Positions 1 to 12,020 of a DNA stretch of 37,516 bases are shown one piece after another. Position numbers and translations under genes: made by a program. Position 1 is the first letter of the stretch. Every line of letters begins with the position of its first letter. The stretch covers positions 1,880,608 through 1,918,123 of the forward strand of contig JH720294.1 of the NCBI GenBank assembly GCA_000231825.2. The letters run 5' to 3'. Source of the DNA: Tetrahymena elliotti 4EA. Lineage: Eukaryota; Ciliophora; Oligohymenophorea; Hymenostomatida; Tetrahymenidae. The notes under the pieces are model-generated. The model had not been told where the DNA came from and ran no database searches. It was given only the letters and a program-made list of their open reading frames with translations.

Positions 1-2758
1 AATACAAATTATTATTGTTATTGTTTTTAATTGGTTTACATTTATCAATATCAAACATAAATGTTTAGCATAATTACAGATTACATCATGCATTTCCTCA
101 AGATTGACTTTTCTCAATTGAAAAAAGTAATTTGAGAATTCTACTTTGCACTGTAATAGAAAGCAAATATAATTATATGATAAAAAGTAAGTAAAAATTA
201 GTCCATATTTTTATATAAAAAGATATCTTAACATTTTATAAGGGAAACGCATTCAATTTTAACAAATTTATTAGAAAATTCAATAAAAATCCTAATTAGT
301 ATCAGAAAGATATAAAGTATTCAGAAAACAGAATCAATATTCAAGAAATTGAAATAAATAAAAATTATAAGACCCAATAACAAACAAGACTTTGGTTGAA
401 GAGAAGAAATTAGATTAATTCAATTGATTCAAAACCACATATAGAAACCTATCAATAAAATTAAAGTAATACCATGTTTGTAAAAGTTGATATTTTTCGA
501 AAATTTAGTTTTTATTTGTATCGAAAAATAGGTCAGAATTAAATTTGGATAAAACTATTTTTTATTAAATATTAACAAGAGTAAAAAAATGATTGAAGAA
601 GATATATTTTTTATGTTATAAAAACAAGATTATCAATTGTATTTGTTTACTAAAAATAGTATTAAAAATTCTAATAATATTCAATTCTTGTGAATAGTTA
701 GTTAGTTAGTTTTATTGTGTTGTAGAAACTTTTTTGATTTTACCATTCTATAAACAAATTGCATCAGTAAATCAAATTCTATTTTATATTGATAGATTCT
801 TTTTTTACTTGAGAGCAATTATAAATTGTCTAATTGTAATATTATAGTTTTACTTAAATTTATGTAAAAGAATTTATTAAAATATTCTATTCAAGCCAAT
901 CTTAAAATAATAATAATAGTAAATATGAATGATGTGAACAAATCTTCATATTCTACCAACTAACTAATTTACTCTTTTAAAATTTTAAAAAATTTGAATG
1001 AAAAAAATTATTTTTTTCTGACAAAAAATACATCAATTAATTGATTTATTATTCAGAATATTTAAAGTTTAAGAAAAATAATTTAACCGTTGTTTTTATT
1101 GATGAAAAACATTTTGAAGTTAATTTATAATAAAAATCTAATCAATATCTTATTGCAATCTTAAAAAACTAACTCTATCACAAATAAAATAATATATTTA
1201 CAGTTTTAAGCAAAGTAAATAAATTCACTTTTCAGTATAATAAAAAAATCCTTTTAATTTAAAAAGAAAATTTTAATTTTGTTGAAAAATCTATGGTTTT
1301 TCTTAATACAGTTTATTAGTCAAAAGATGATTGTAGAAAAATAATAAACAAACACTTTTAATTAGAAAATTAATAATTTTTATTAAAGTTATGGCTGGCT
1401 ATTTAATATTAATTTGATTCCTTTTTTTAATTTGCTGAATTTGAAAAAATGCAATCAAAATTAATTTTCTAAATTTCTTAAAACAATTTTATGAGGGATA
1501 TAATCCATCCATCCATTCAGAGTAAACCTTGAAAATATGTATTTATTTTTATTCTTTTTTTATTTAAAATTGTTTATTTGAGATTTCAATTAAATTTTTA
1601 AAAATAAGATTTTTAGTACTTACCATAAATATTCTTTGATAAACCCCACCTAAAAAATAAACCATTTTATAAAAAAGTCCCTGAAAAAAAATTACCATTA
1701 TTATAGGAACCTCTCAATTAACAGCTCAGTGGTTATATAGGTTTTATGGTATTTGAAATTTTTAGCATAATTATTTTACTTAAAATTAAACTAGATAATT
1801 TCTGAAATAAAATAAAAAAGGTATTTAATTTAGTGATTAATCTTAGAAAGAAGAAGTTGGTTGCAAGGTTCTCAAAAATTTTGAGAAGATGTTATGAATG
1901 AAAAGAAATAAATAAATATAAAAAAACACGTTAAATTGTTTAGTATGTTTCTTTGATTTTGCAGTAAGTAGATTTCTCTATATTAAAAAATTGATATTTC
2001 TAGAGATTTCAAAATTAACAAACACATAAAAAATTAACTTTTTAATGTATTTTATTTGGTAATTATGAGAAAATAGTCAATATTCCTACAATAAAAGACA
2101 TGTTATTTTTGTCTTTTTCAACAAAGTTCTTCTTATTTTTTAAGTTTTTTATTTTTGTAATTTGATTTCTTACTAACTTTAAAATAAATAGAATTAAAAG
2201 TTTAGACCTTTTTTAAAATCGATTTGTTTTTTTGATTTTACAAGTAAAAATTATATTAATTAAGAAAGCAATATTATATTTTTCATTAATATCTTCATTT
2301 TAAAATATTTTTTATACGAATTAGATACACTTTGTTTTTAAAATTAAATTATTTATTTAATTTAAATTAAAAATTTAGATTTATTTGAATTAAATCCTTT
2401 TTATTTTCCATTTTGATTGGATGTTCAAAGCAATTTTTAAGTTTAAATTCAGAAGAAAATTAACTTAAAATAATTAAAATCATACTTTTTTATGAGAAAT
2501 TAACCTTTTGATAAAAAATGATTTTCATTTTGTGAAATAAAAATATTTATTATTTCTCAGCTGATTTTAGGAATATTAAAAAAAACTAAAAAAATAATTA
2601 ATTGAATAACAATATCTTTCTAAGGACTTCTTTTTAAGTTTACTTATTAAATAATAGATAATATTTCATAGAAAACAAAATAAAATTTTAAAAATAAAGA
2701 TATTTAAGTAAAAGAAAAAAAAAACAATAAATATTTTTAAAAATTTAAAGTGGAGTAA
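1..2758. other. AT-rich stretch with no gene recognised
   Basis: No frame on either strand gives a recognisable protein with TAA/TAG read as glutamine. Reading frames here are short or low-complexity Lys/Asn/Ile/Phe runs, as expected by chance in DNA this AT-rich. Small simple repeats are present: a GTTA run near 697-711 and a CCAT run near 1505-1517. I see no RNA gene, terminal repeat or transposase motif. Confidence 0.5.
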
Positions 2759-3130
2759 GTCAGATTGAAGACTAATTCTTAGAATGATAGCTTCTTACTA
2801 GTTGATATAATAAAAGATAAAATAAAGATAATAAATAGTAAATTGCATAAAGAAATGTGCTATAATGAGGGAGGCTATGACATGAAAATTAAAAAGTAAT
2901 AAAGGAAAAATGGACAGGAAGATTCAAAAGAATAGTTTGATAAAGAAATTAAAGTTAGAATCAATTTAGAAGAAAAGATGATAAGAGTTAGAAACTACCT
3001 AAATTATGAAAATGCAGCAGAATTAGAAAACAAAAAATTGATTGAAAATAATACATATCTCAAGGTTGGCTTTTAAAATGTATCAGAAAGTTCATAAAAT
3101 GATTTTGATAAGTTTGATGATAAAATTTGA
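2759..3130 (+). pseudogene. 3' fragment of the TRIM-like family (C-terminal domain only)
   Basis: An uninterrupted 124-codon frame (ciliate code) ends in TGA and aligns with the last third of the family proteins at 4452, 10797, 18670 and 20461. Shared landmarks are the CYNE box, the block EEKMIRVRNYLNYENAAEL near 2977-3025 and a final FDDK(I/M) followed by TGA. Upstream of 2759 the similarity vanishes, so the zinc site and helical middle are missing. The segment after ENNT has diverged and is shorter than in the full copies. It is most simply a truncated duplicate, although the frame has not acquired a TGA. An ATG lies inside (MKIKK), so a small expressed protein cannot be excluded. Confidence 0.75.
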
Positions 3131-4451
3131 ATTAAATATTTTTAAATAACAAATAAAAATCAATTTATTATATGAGGAGTGTTCATTATTTTATTGATTT
3201 AAATATATGAAGGATAAAAATAATTTCAAATTATTTTAAATTTCTGACAAGAAGATCCCTAAATTAAGACAATAGAGAAACAGTAACAAAGTTTTTAAAT
3301 TTTTTTAATGCATCAAATAGCTATTTTAATTAATCAACTACTTGTTTACTAAATTACTAAAGAACATAATTAAATATCAAATATGCAAAGATACTAAAGA
3401 CGCTAACGGACTTACCATCCTTGAACTTAATGTTAATATAGATAGATGAAATGATAGATACTTCTTGAGTCAGCAGAAATCAAATTTTTGAATTAATACT
3501 AAAGAAAATAATTTAGATAAGTCTAGAAGTAATTAAATAATTTTATAGAATAGTTTATCTCTTAATTTTTATATGTAAGTAGAAAGTTGATAGCATTTAT
3601 TAATTTAAGAATATCTTTTAATATCTGATATTTTTTTTGCTTTGAAAGTAAAATGAGAAACTGTAAAATCTATTTTAAAGCTTTATAAATATAAAATATT
3701 TTTCAAGAATTAAATATAATAAAATAAATAGAATTTTATGTATGAATATCTTCAGTTCTGTTTATTCATAAAATGTTTACTTCTCATTAAAATTTACAAG
3801 TACAAGTAAATAAATAAATCAGTGAACATATTTAATGACTTTTTTTACAATAATTGATTACGTTCAAGTCATTTTTCAAAGTTGTTTTTTATCAATTTAA
3901 CGCAACCACGCTGTTATTTCCAAGTGTTTTAGATTTTGAATATAATTCATCAATAATCTTTTGATTAAATTTGGCGTGTATCAATCATCTCTAAAAAATA
4001 AGTAATCTATTTAAGCTAAACAGATAATTTTGAGTTAAATATGATATTCAAATCTTTTTTAGAAATGGTTTATCTTTTCTCAATTTGATATTTTAAATAT
4101 TTAAAAGCAATTGATCTTTTTGAGTTATTATTAACATTCTTCTACTTTTAGGAGGAAAATCATTATCTTAATTCATTTTATATTTTAATGAAAAAAATGA
4201 AAGATTTTAAAGTCAAAAAAGTAAAATTTATGGATAAAAAAGCTTTCAAATTAAAAATTTTTCTCAAAACAGTAATTCACTCAAATTATTAATTGCTAAA
4301 ATGATTTAAACCATGAATATAAAAAGAGGTTTTTGCTTTATTTTTACTTTTTATATCTACCTATATTAAGAATCCTATTTTCTTCTTATAAAAATTCAGC
4401 AATTGATCTTTTTCTTTATAATTAATTAAATTTAAAAATATTTCTTAAAAA
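3131..4451. other. Intergenic, no gene recognised
   Basis: AT-rich spacer between the truncated family copy and the first full copy. A slightly less AT-rich patch near 3390-3425 gives short open frames but no recognisable domain. The last 16 bases before the next start, ending TTCTTAAAAAATGG, match the leader of the copy at 20461. Confidence 0.45.
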
Positions 4452-5681
4452 ATGGATCAAGAAAAAAAATAAATTAAATGCAATATTCACTAAGACAAAA
4501 ATTAGGATTTTTTGCTGTTTGAAGAAGATAATATTCATGCATAAATTTGTTTATCATGTGCTAAAAAAATATCAAATAACTTAAATAAAATCATGGAAAT
4601 TGATGAAATTATACAAGCTAATGACTCTCACATATTTTCTAGCTTTCCTCCTTTAGAAGATAAAAATATTTATGAAATTATGTAAAACATCTAAATAAAA
4701 TCATCTTTAAAAGAAGTATCGATTGAGAGAATAGATTAGTTTTTCACATCACTTAAATAAGAAATCAATTAAAAAATTGATGAAATAAAAAATCAAACAA
4801 AAGCAAAACTAATAAAGATGGAAGATTTAAATTAATTTAATGTAGATTAATTCATAAAAGATTATAATGAAGTCTCTTCTAAATTTGATATTCAAAATCT
4901 CTACAAACAATTTAAAGAAAATTCTGAGTAAAAATTAAAAGATATCATTAAAGAAAAATATCAAAATGTTAAATAAAATACTCAAAAATTGTAGAAACAT
5001 ATTAATAATTATTAAAATATTACAAATACAAATACAAGTTAATTAAAACATTCAAATGAAATTAAATAAAAAATATTAGATCTCCTTGATAAAATAGATT
5101 TTATAATTGAAGATCCAAACTATTCTATTGAAAATATTGGCCTTGAAAAATCAAAATCATATAGGAATTCATAATCACTAGCAATTTTGAGATTGGAAAA
5201 TCAACAAATATAAATCTAATAAACAGTAGATGGTCACGGGGTTGCATATTCAAATACTATCTTAGATCCTATGAAAAAGTATATATTTAGAGTTAGATTA
5301 CAAAGTAAATCTGAGAGTGATAGTTTTTTATTTGTTGGCATAATAAAAGAATAAAATAAAGATAATAGTTAATTATCTAATGGAATAAGCTATAATGAGA
5401 GAGGAGACAGTATGACAATAAACAAAGTAATAAAAGGAAATAATGTACATGAAGGGTAAAAACAAAATATAGATAAAGAAATAGAAGTGAGAATCCATTT
5501 AGCAGAAAAGATGATAAAAGTTGGAAATTATCCAAATTATGATAATGTAGCAGAATTATAAGACAAAGAATTGATTGAAAATAATACATAGTACAGGTTT
5601 GCTGTTGAAATATTTTACTAAGTCCAGAATATGGTTATTACTCATTTTTCTCAAGTAAATAATTTTGACAATAAAATGTGA
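4452..5681 (+). CDS. TRIM-like zinc-finger/coiled-coil protein, copy A
   Basis: One exon of 410 codons in the ciliate code, 409 residues, no internal TGA. The N-terminus has C10-x2-H13 and C33-x2-C36, a likely single zinc site resembling a reduced B-box. A conserved SSFPPLED box follows near residue 67. Residues of about 95-235 are Lys/Glu/Gln/Ile-rich and repeatedly heptad-like (coiled coil likely). The last 140 residues are beta-rich, with LDPMKKYIFRVRLQ near 271 and EIEVRIHLAEKMI near 343, and resemble a SPRY-like sandwich; that fold is inference. There is no signal peptide or membrane segment, so it is probably cytosolic or nuclear. The start is chosen because all four full copies begin at the same place with M-D-(Q/I)-E. 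Order of domains recalls TRIM proteins, but no RING is present. Function is unknown. Confidence 0.85.
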
Positions 5682-6833
5682 TTTAAAATTCTATTTTAGA
5701 ATAAATAAGTATTAATGTTTAGAATTTCATATTTTTTACTTATTTATGTGATTCTGTAATTTGATAATATAAAAGGTGGAAATAATTTATTTTTTAAATT
5801 CCTTATTATTTTCATGAAATTTTTTTATTTGCCTTTTTATGAAATCATTTTTATACTTTTATCTCTAAATTATTTATCTTAATGTAACACAAATAAATTG
5901 AGATAACCTACCCTTAATATATTTTTGACAGTATTACCTAAATCAATTTAAGGAGGAATCCCATAAATTTAATTGGGTTTAAACTGACACCGATAAATAT
6001 TTATCTGAGAAAAAAATGATAAAAGTAATAAAATACTTGTTTAAATAGATAATTATTTTAAAATAAGAGTAAATCTAATGAATATACTTTCTTTAATTTT
6101 TATCTTTCTTTTTTAATTTGATTTTAATAATCAATTATTAAAGAAAATAAATATTATTTTTTTAATTTATTAATTTTTAATATTCTATCACTAAAAATTT
6201 AAGTATTTTTTTTCTAAATTATTTAATAATATAAAGGATTTTAATTTACTATATCCAATTATATATATATATGTATAGTACCCTAAGGTACTGCCTATAA
6301 GGCTACATACAGTTTTAACAGGTATTATTAAGAAATAATTTTACCAAAAAAGTAATTAATTTGAAATTTTTATTTTAATTGATTTCATTTAAATATTTTT
6401 TTTATTTATTTTTAAATTTGAATTAAAATGTTATTTCTTTATTTTAAATCATGCCAAATAAATATTATGTAAAAAATATTCAAGTTTATTATTTTTGAAA
6501 AGATTCTGAAATATTAAAAAAATAAGCTTCAAAAATTCTAAATAAAAATTTTTAAATTTATTATTTTCATGATTCTTAAAAACAGTTAAAATTAAAATAA
6601 TTAATTTTGATTCACTTACAAAAGTAAATACTCTTCAAATTTCTTGAATGAAATGTCCTCTATTATAGGATCATTCTTTCTAATCAATAATTTCTAGATA
6701 ATAAAAAGAAATTCTTAATTTTTTAAATGAATAATTAAAGTAATAATGAAAAATCATCTCATCCTTTGCCTGATAAAATAAAGAGGTCTGTTTTATTTAA
6801 ATAAATAGCAAGGGAATGTTCACAGAAACAGTG
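5682..6833. other. Intergenic with a compact double hairpin
   Basis: No gene recognised. Contains an AT dinucleotide run near 6260-6272, immediately followed by two small G+C-richer inverted repeats (6277-6303) that stand out from their surroundings. Confidence 0.45.
6277..6303. repeat. Two adjacent short hairpins
   Basis: AGTACC-CTAA-GGTACT (6277-6292) is a perfect 6-bp stem with a 4-nt loop. It is followed directly by GCC-TATAA-GGC (6293-6303), a 3-bp stem. They sit after an AT run in otherwise featureless DNA. No transcript or transposon end is assigned to them. Confidence 0.5.
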
Positions 6834-7578
6834 ATGGAGTCATTAAATTTAAATGCTAATATAGAAACCATAAATATAACTTTTCATGATTAGGTTATAA
6901 GGACTATAAAAACCATGTTTAACATCAGCAAACATTTAAAAAAATTAGAATTTACCTAAAAAGATTAAAAATTTAGACTAATGGAAAAAACTCATATTTA
7001 CCTACAAAAGTATTTTAAGGTTAGTTAACTATAATGGTAAAGCATTTTTCACAAGATAGCAAAATGAGAAAAAGGTTGAAGAAATTTGTGCCAATAAAAA
7101 GAGCTAATGTCAAGAAGTAATGGTATGGGAAGCAATCTGCTAGGATAATGGTGCCAGAATATTGGAAAAGATAGAAGAGATTAAATTCTGAAACTTTATA
7201 AATGCTTTTAGGTAGAGATTGAAATGGCTATACCCTAAACTGTTCTCTAATTTGATGAATTAATTTCCTGAAAACAAATTTATTTATAGGCTCAATTAAA
7301 AACCTCAAAACCTAGATCTTAATTTTATTAAGGATGTTTGGGGGAAAATATAAACAGAATTGGGAACTTATGCTTTAAACAAGATAATCAATTTTCTGAA
7401 GAAATAAGTGAGATTTAGAACTAAATACCAAAAGATTTCTTTTAAAATCAAAGCAACAGCAAAAAAAATAGCATCTAAGCAATCATAGAGACTACAGTTA
7501 ATAATATAGGGTTGGAAAAAAAAATTGCATATCCTTTAAATGACCAAGACATGCTATGCTAACTTAGTTATTAATTGA
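6834..7578 (+). pseudogene. Decayed Tc1/mariner-type transposase (plus strand)
   Basis: From 7111 to the TGA at 7576-7578 one frame, broken by a single TGA, reads like the C-terminal half of a Tc1/mariner DDE transposase. QEVMVWEAI matches the family's VMVWG(A/C)I strand, QRLKWLYPKL resembles ciliate family members, and NLDLNFIKDVWGKIQTEL matches the PDLNPIENVWGxxKxxL block. The catalytic acid of that block is Lys here (IEN to IKD), and the middle Asp motif is not recognisable, so it cannot be active. Residues upstream (about 6834-7068) are in a shifted frame and less certain. It faces a second relic of the same superfamily. No terminal inverted repeats were found by eye. Confidence 0.75.
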
Positions 7579-7639
7579 ATAGTGTATTTATATGCATTGA
7601 ACTTTAAACTATAAACATATCTTTATGAAAAATCAATAT

Positions 7640-8646
7640 TTATTCAAATAAATATAAAAAATAATTGATTATGAAAACACAAATCTGCATAAAATTACTT
7701 AATATTTTCATTCATTAATTTCATAATAATTATTTTCTTACAGCTGATAATATCTCCTTTTGATTAAATAAATAAATGAAGATTGTTTGGTATACTCTTG
7801 ATTGAGTTCTGTATTAATTACTTTATTTCCCTGTCATTCAAGAATATTTATTTGATTAATTTTGTGAATTTCTCTATGTTTTAAATGTCATCAAATTTTT
7901 ATAAATTTTTATGTTTCAATTAATACCTAGCACTGTCAATAGGGTCAATATCTAGGCTTTAGCTTGCCTATTCTAGTAATTCAATTCTTTATTATACAAA
8001 ATATTCATTTACTAATTTAGAAGTATGAAGTTTGGCATAATCTCACATGAAGCAAGCATAATTAGTATTATTAACATTTTCAAAAAAATTTTTAATGATT
8101 TTGAGATAGTTTTAAGAATTAAGAACTCCATTAACAACTTCAATATTTATAAGACCTTAACTACCAACTAAGCCTCAAAATCATACTCTTTAGGCCATTT
8201 TTAGTATTATTTTGTTGAGTTTTAAAGAGATTATAAGTCTGTCCATAGATTGTTATTTGATTGGTTTTCAAATTCAAATCATGATTCATCTGAGTAAATA
8301 GAGTTCTTTAATACCTTAATTTTTTTTCTTGTCATGTACCTGGCCTATAAAAACTCTTTTTTCTTAGTTAAGCTCGGTGATACGTAGTTTTCTTTGAGGC
8401 ATTCTTTACTTGAATTCTTCTCTTTTTAATTAATTTTGCAAAGTTTTATCTATTACACCTTAAGGGTTTGCTGTGCTTTTCCCTAAATCTTTTCTACTAG
8501 ATGATGCATTTTATTTGAAAAACTTTTAGAGTTAGTTTTTAGATTCTTCAGTTAGTATTTACTATCTACGAGTTTTCTTTTTGTACATTATATTCTTCTT
8601 CACTTTTCCAATACTTCCATCCATACTCTCTAAATTGACTATATTA
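7640..8646 (-). pseudogene. Decayed Tc1/mariner-type transposase (minus strand)
   Basis: Read on the minus strand, about 330 codons are recognisable with three in-frame TGAs and one frameshift near 8130. The N-terminal part is basic and helical. Then come IYSDES (first catalytic Asp; the following TGA replaces the usual Trp), LVVKVL, DYAKLHTSKLVNEYF (second catalytic Asp within the DNAxxHxS block), IELLEQASQSLDIDPIDSA (counterpart of LEWPxQSPDLNPIENV) and YQLKHKN. The C-terminal helix IQNSIKSIPNNLHLFI closes the domain. The sequence is better preserved than the plus-strand relic at 6834-7578 and only loosely similar to it, so these are two separate insertions lying tail to tail. It is inactive because of the stops and the altered DPI block. 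Confidence 0.85.
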
Positions 8647-10796
8647 ATTATTTTATTTAAGAGTTAATTAATTTTTTTTGAAGAAAAACCTGCTATTTTA
8701 AGACCAATAATAACTCCTCTGTTTAATTGTTTTGTTCATTTAGTTGATAAGTATTATTTAAATTAAAAGAATCTTTTAAATTTTTAAACATTATTGAAAA
8801 TAAAATAAGGAATTTAAATAACTGAACATTTTCTTGCTGTCACAAAAATCCTTAACAAACACTTATACACTCTTAACAAACACATTTAGATAACGTTTTT
8901 GATTCTGATTAGTTAACTATTATTTCTTTGATAAAAAATTATAATTTAACAATAATAAATCTGAAAAAAATAATAATAATAATAAAAAATAATTTTTTGA
9001 GTAGATTAATATTTTCTAATGTAATATTATTTTAAATGAAGGTAAATTAGAATCAATAATATATTCATATCTTATTTTATAAATATCCATAATTTATTTA
9101 TAATTTTTTTTCTTTTCAAAAAAAATAAAATACTCGTTTAATTGATTTATTAAATAATAAATAACATACACTCAGAATTAAATAAATCTTATTTAAGCTA
9201 TTTTTTTTAATAAGTATTAAGTCTTCATTAAATAATTATAATTTCAGTTATTTTTTATTTTATTTAATAAATTAAATTTCTAACGATTCATCTTTAAGCT
9301 GGAAAAAAATTATTATTTTTTTATTCTTTTTGAAAAGATCATATTAAGACTCAATCCTCTGGTTGTATAAATAATAACTCAATATGGTTTTTTTTATTGA
9401 TATATATGGGAGAAAGACCTTCTTCTTACTTATTCTTTTTATGGGTGATAAAAAAGTTAATGGCCTATTTCATAATTATAATAACAGTGGTACTTAATGT
9501 CTTTTTGAACAGCTTATTTTGGTCTTTCTTGTCATATGTGTGTGTTAATCAAGGTGTATCAAAATTGGGAAATAACGATAATACGATTGAGTTCTTAAGT
9601 TTCATTTAACATTGCAAAGCCTATGGTTTATGCTAATTCTAGTAAGGAGTTCCAATAGTTTTAATATATCATAATTCTTATTATTATTAACCCTTGTGGA
9701 TTATTTTAGTGGTTTTCATAACATACTCAAGGCAAACCAAACTTTAAAAAATTTGTTTACTTACTTATATCCTTATCATCTGGTAGTTAAGGTATATACT
9801 TCAATTCAATACTTATGTTTTACCTTATTCATTATAAATGCTTTGAATAGAAATATTTTTAGGCTTTAAATATTGTTTTGAATAGTTTTCTTTTTTTCAA
9901 AGTTAAAGCAATTAAATATTTAATAATATACCTAAAACAATAATCTTCAACTTAAATAAAAGGATATAAAGTAAGTATTGATTCTAAAAATAGTATGAAT
10001 CCATTTTTATTTTTTTAAAGATCATTATCTTTAATATTTTTAAATTGATTTTATTTTTTCTTTCAAACTTTGTAAAATATATTGTGTTTAAAACACAATT
10101 TCAAATAAAAAAGCAATCACTTTTAGTCAGAATAGAATTATCATAATTTTAAAAGGTTTTTGTCTCATTAACTTTTGTATAATTGTAAGTCACTCATCAA
10201 TTTTTAATTTCATATTAGATATTTCCTAAACTAGTGTTCAAACTGATTAGGATTCATAGTTCTTTTTTCCAATTTATTTACTGATGCTTAACTTATTGCT
10301 TTTTTCTGAAAATATGGTTCTTTCTTTGGGATGAATTAGCAATTTAGCTGTTTAAAATATATTTTGATCTTATTTTATCAAACTTTTATTTTAAAATTAT
10401 TAAGATTTGTTTGCCAAATCACTAATATAAATGTCATTTTTAATCATTACTTCAAAGTGGCTCTTATAATTACATCCAAATGTAGAATTTATTTAAACAA
10501 ATTATTTAATATTCATCAATAATTCTTTAATTTGATAAGAATATACAATCCCCTATTTCACCTTTTATTAGATTTAGGTTGAGAGTGATAAAATATTTAT
10601 TTTTAAGCCAATTATGATCAAAAAATTAATATTTGTTTTTTTCTACTTTCTTCTTCTTCTATTTCAAATCGTCCCTAATTGCTGCTAATTAAAATATCTT
10701 TTGTTCTAAATATTCTAATTTAAAATTGATTGTTTAAAGCATCACTAAATCTTATTCATAAATATAATCAATTAAAATAAAAAAAATTCTAAAAAA
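8647..10796. other. Intergenic, no gene assigned
   Basis: No protein is recognised. 9353-9870 is visibly less AT-rich than its flanks and is discussed under findings. 10081-10099 is a 9-bp perfect palindrome with a one-base centre. Minus-strand frames at 10240-10690 stay open for about 150 codons, but with TGA as the only stop this is not convincing alone. Confidence 0.45.
8851..8883. repeat. 12-bp direct repeat, 21-bp period
   Basis: CTTAACAAACAC occurs at 8851-8862 and again at 8872-8883, in the same orientation and two helical turns apart. It lies about 200 bp outside the N-terminal end of the minus-strand Tc1/mariner relic. That is where transposase-binding direct repeats of such elements may sit. 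No matching inverted pair was seen on the other side. Confidence 0.5.
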
Positions 10797-12020
10797 ATGG
10801 ATATAGAGGTAAAATATTAAAATTGTAAAATTCATACAAATTTCAAATAGAATTTATTTTTATTTGAGCAAGATAATTTTCATCCTAAAATTTGTTTAGC
10901 TTGTGCAAAAAAGCTTACTAAAAATTTAAATAGAATAGTAGATGTAGATGAATTCTTACATGCTGATGAGAGTTATATTTTTACAAGCTTTCCTCCTTTA
11001 GAAGACGAGGATATCTATCATGATATCTAATAAATAAAAACAAATTCTTTTTAAGAAATGTTTATTAAAAAAATAGAGAAGTTTTTCGCTTCACTCAAAG
11101 AAGAAATCAATCAAAAAATTGACTTAATAAAAAATCAAACAAAAGCAAAACTAGTATCATTTGAAGATTTAAATTCATTTAACATAGAAGAATTCATAAA
11201 GGATTATAACTAAATATCTTCCAAATTTGATATTCAAAATATATACAAAAAATAATATAATACTGATTCTGAAGATAGTTTAAAAGAAATTATTAAAGAA
11301 AGATATCAGAATATCAAACATAATACTCATAAACTGTAGTAATACACTGAGAAATATAAAGAAATTACTAATGTATTTGATTTAGAATAATCATTTCAAA
11401 TCTAATAAAAGATATTAGACCTTATTGATTAAATATCATTTTTTAATAAGAAACCAGTTAATTCTATTGAAACTATTGAATTTGAAAAATCTTAAGTCCG
11501 CTTCTCCTAGCAATTAGCAATATAAAGAATATAAAATAAGCAGATCTAAATTAAGTAAACTAAAGATGGTAGGTATATCTTGGGATATTTAAATTTTGTA
11601 TTGGATCCAATGAAAAAGTATATCTTTAGAGCTAGGTTGTAGACTCACTCTAATAACAATAATTAATTATTTGTTGGCATAATATAAGAATAATATAAAC
11701 AAAATAGCTATTTGCATGATGGAATATGTTATTGTGAGAGAGGTGATTAGATGACAATTAAAAAAGTAATCAAAGGAAATAATGTATATGAAGGGTTTAA
11801 AGAAAATATAGATAAAGAAATAGAAGTGAGAATCCATTTAGCTGAAAAGATGATAAGAGTGGCAAACTATCCAAATTATGAAAATGTAGCTGAATTAGAA
11901 AATAAATCACTAATTGAAGATAATACATAATATAGATTTGCTGTTTAATTAGGCTACAGTGATCATAGTTTGACTATTACTCATTTTTCTATTATAAATT
12001 AGTTCGATAGTAAAATGTGA
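10797..12020 (+). CDS. TRIM-like zinc-finger/coiled-coil protein, copy B
   Basis: Single exon, 407 residues, intact in the ciliate code. It keeps C10-x2-H13 and C33-x2-C36, with the same spacing as the other copies, then the TSFPPLEDED box. A helical Lys/Gln/Glu middle contains the family landmarks EEINQKID and LKEIIKERYQN. The C-terminal domain has LDPMKKYIFRARLQ, LFVGIIQEQ, GICYCERGDQMTI, KVIKGNNVYEG and EIEVRIHLAEKMIRVANY. N-terminal residues M-D-I-E-x-K-Y pair it with copy D rather than A or C. The leader is A-rich. Absence of any TGA or frameshift over 1.2 kb, while neighbouring relics are riddled with them, suggests it is under selection or young. Function unknown. Confidence 0.86.

Noticed and set aside
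4479..4560. Canonical B-box assignment for the N-terminal zinc site
   Set aside because: Only one C-x2-H and one C-x2-C pair are conserved; the additional Cys/His ligands of a standard B-box are missing, so it is described only as B-box-like.
5377..5589. Minus-strand standard-code frame rich in Leu/Tyr
   Set aside because: It is the antisense of the C-terminal domain of copy A. The same shadow appears at 19508-19768 over copy C.
9397..9609. 70-codon hydrophobic plus-strand standard-code frame
   Set aside because: No recognisable domain, no family relatives in the window and a composition effect of a less AT-rich patch. Kept only as an anomaly under findings.
10240..10690. Minus-strand ciliate-code frame of about 150 codons
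   Set aside because: With TGA as the only stop, frames this long are expected by chance in AT-rich DNA. Two frames look equally plausible, which argues against either.
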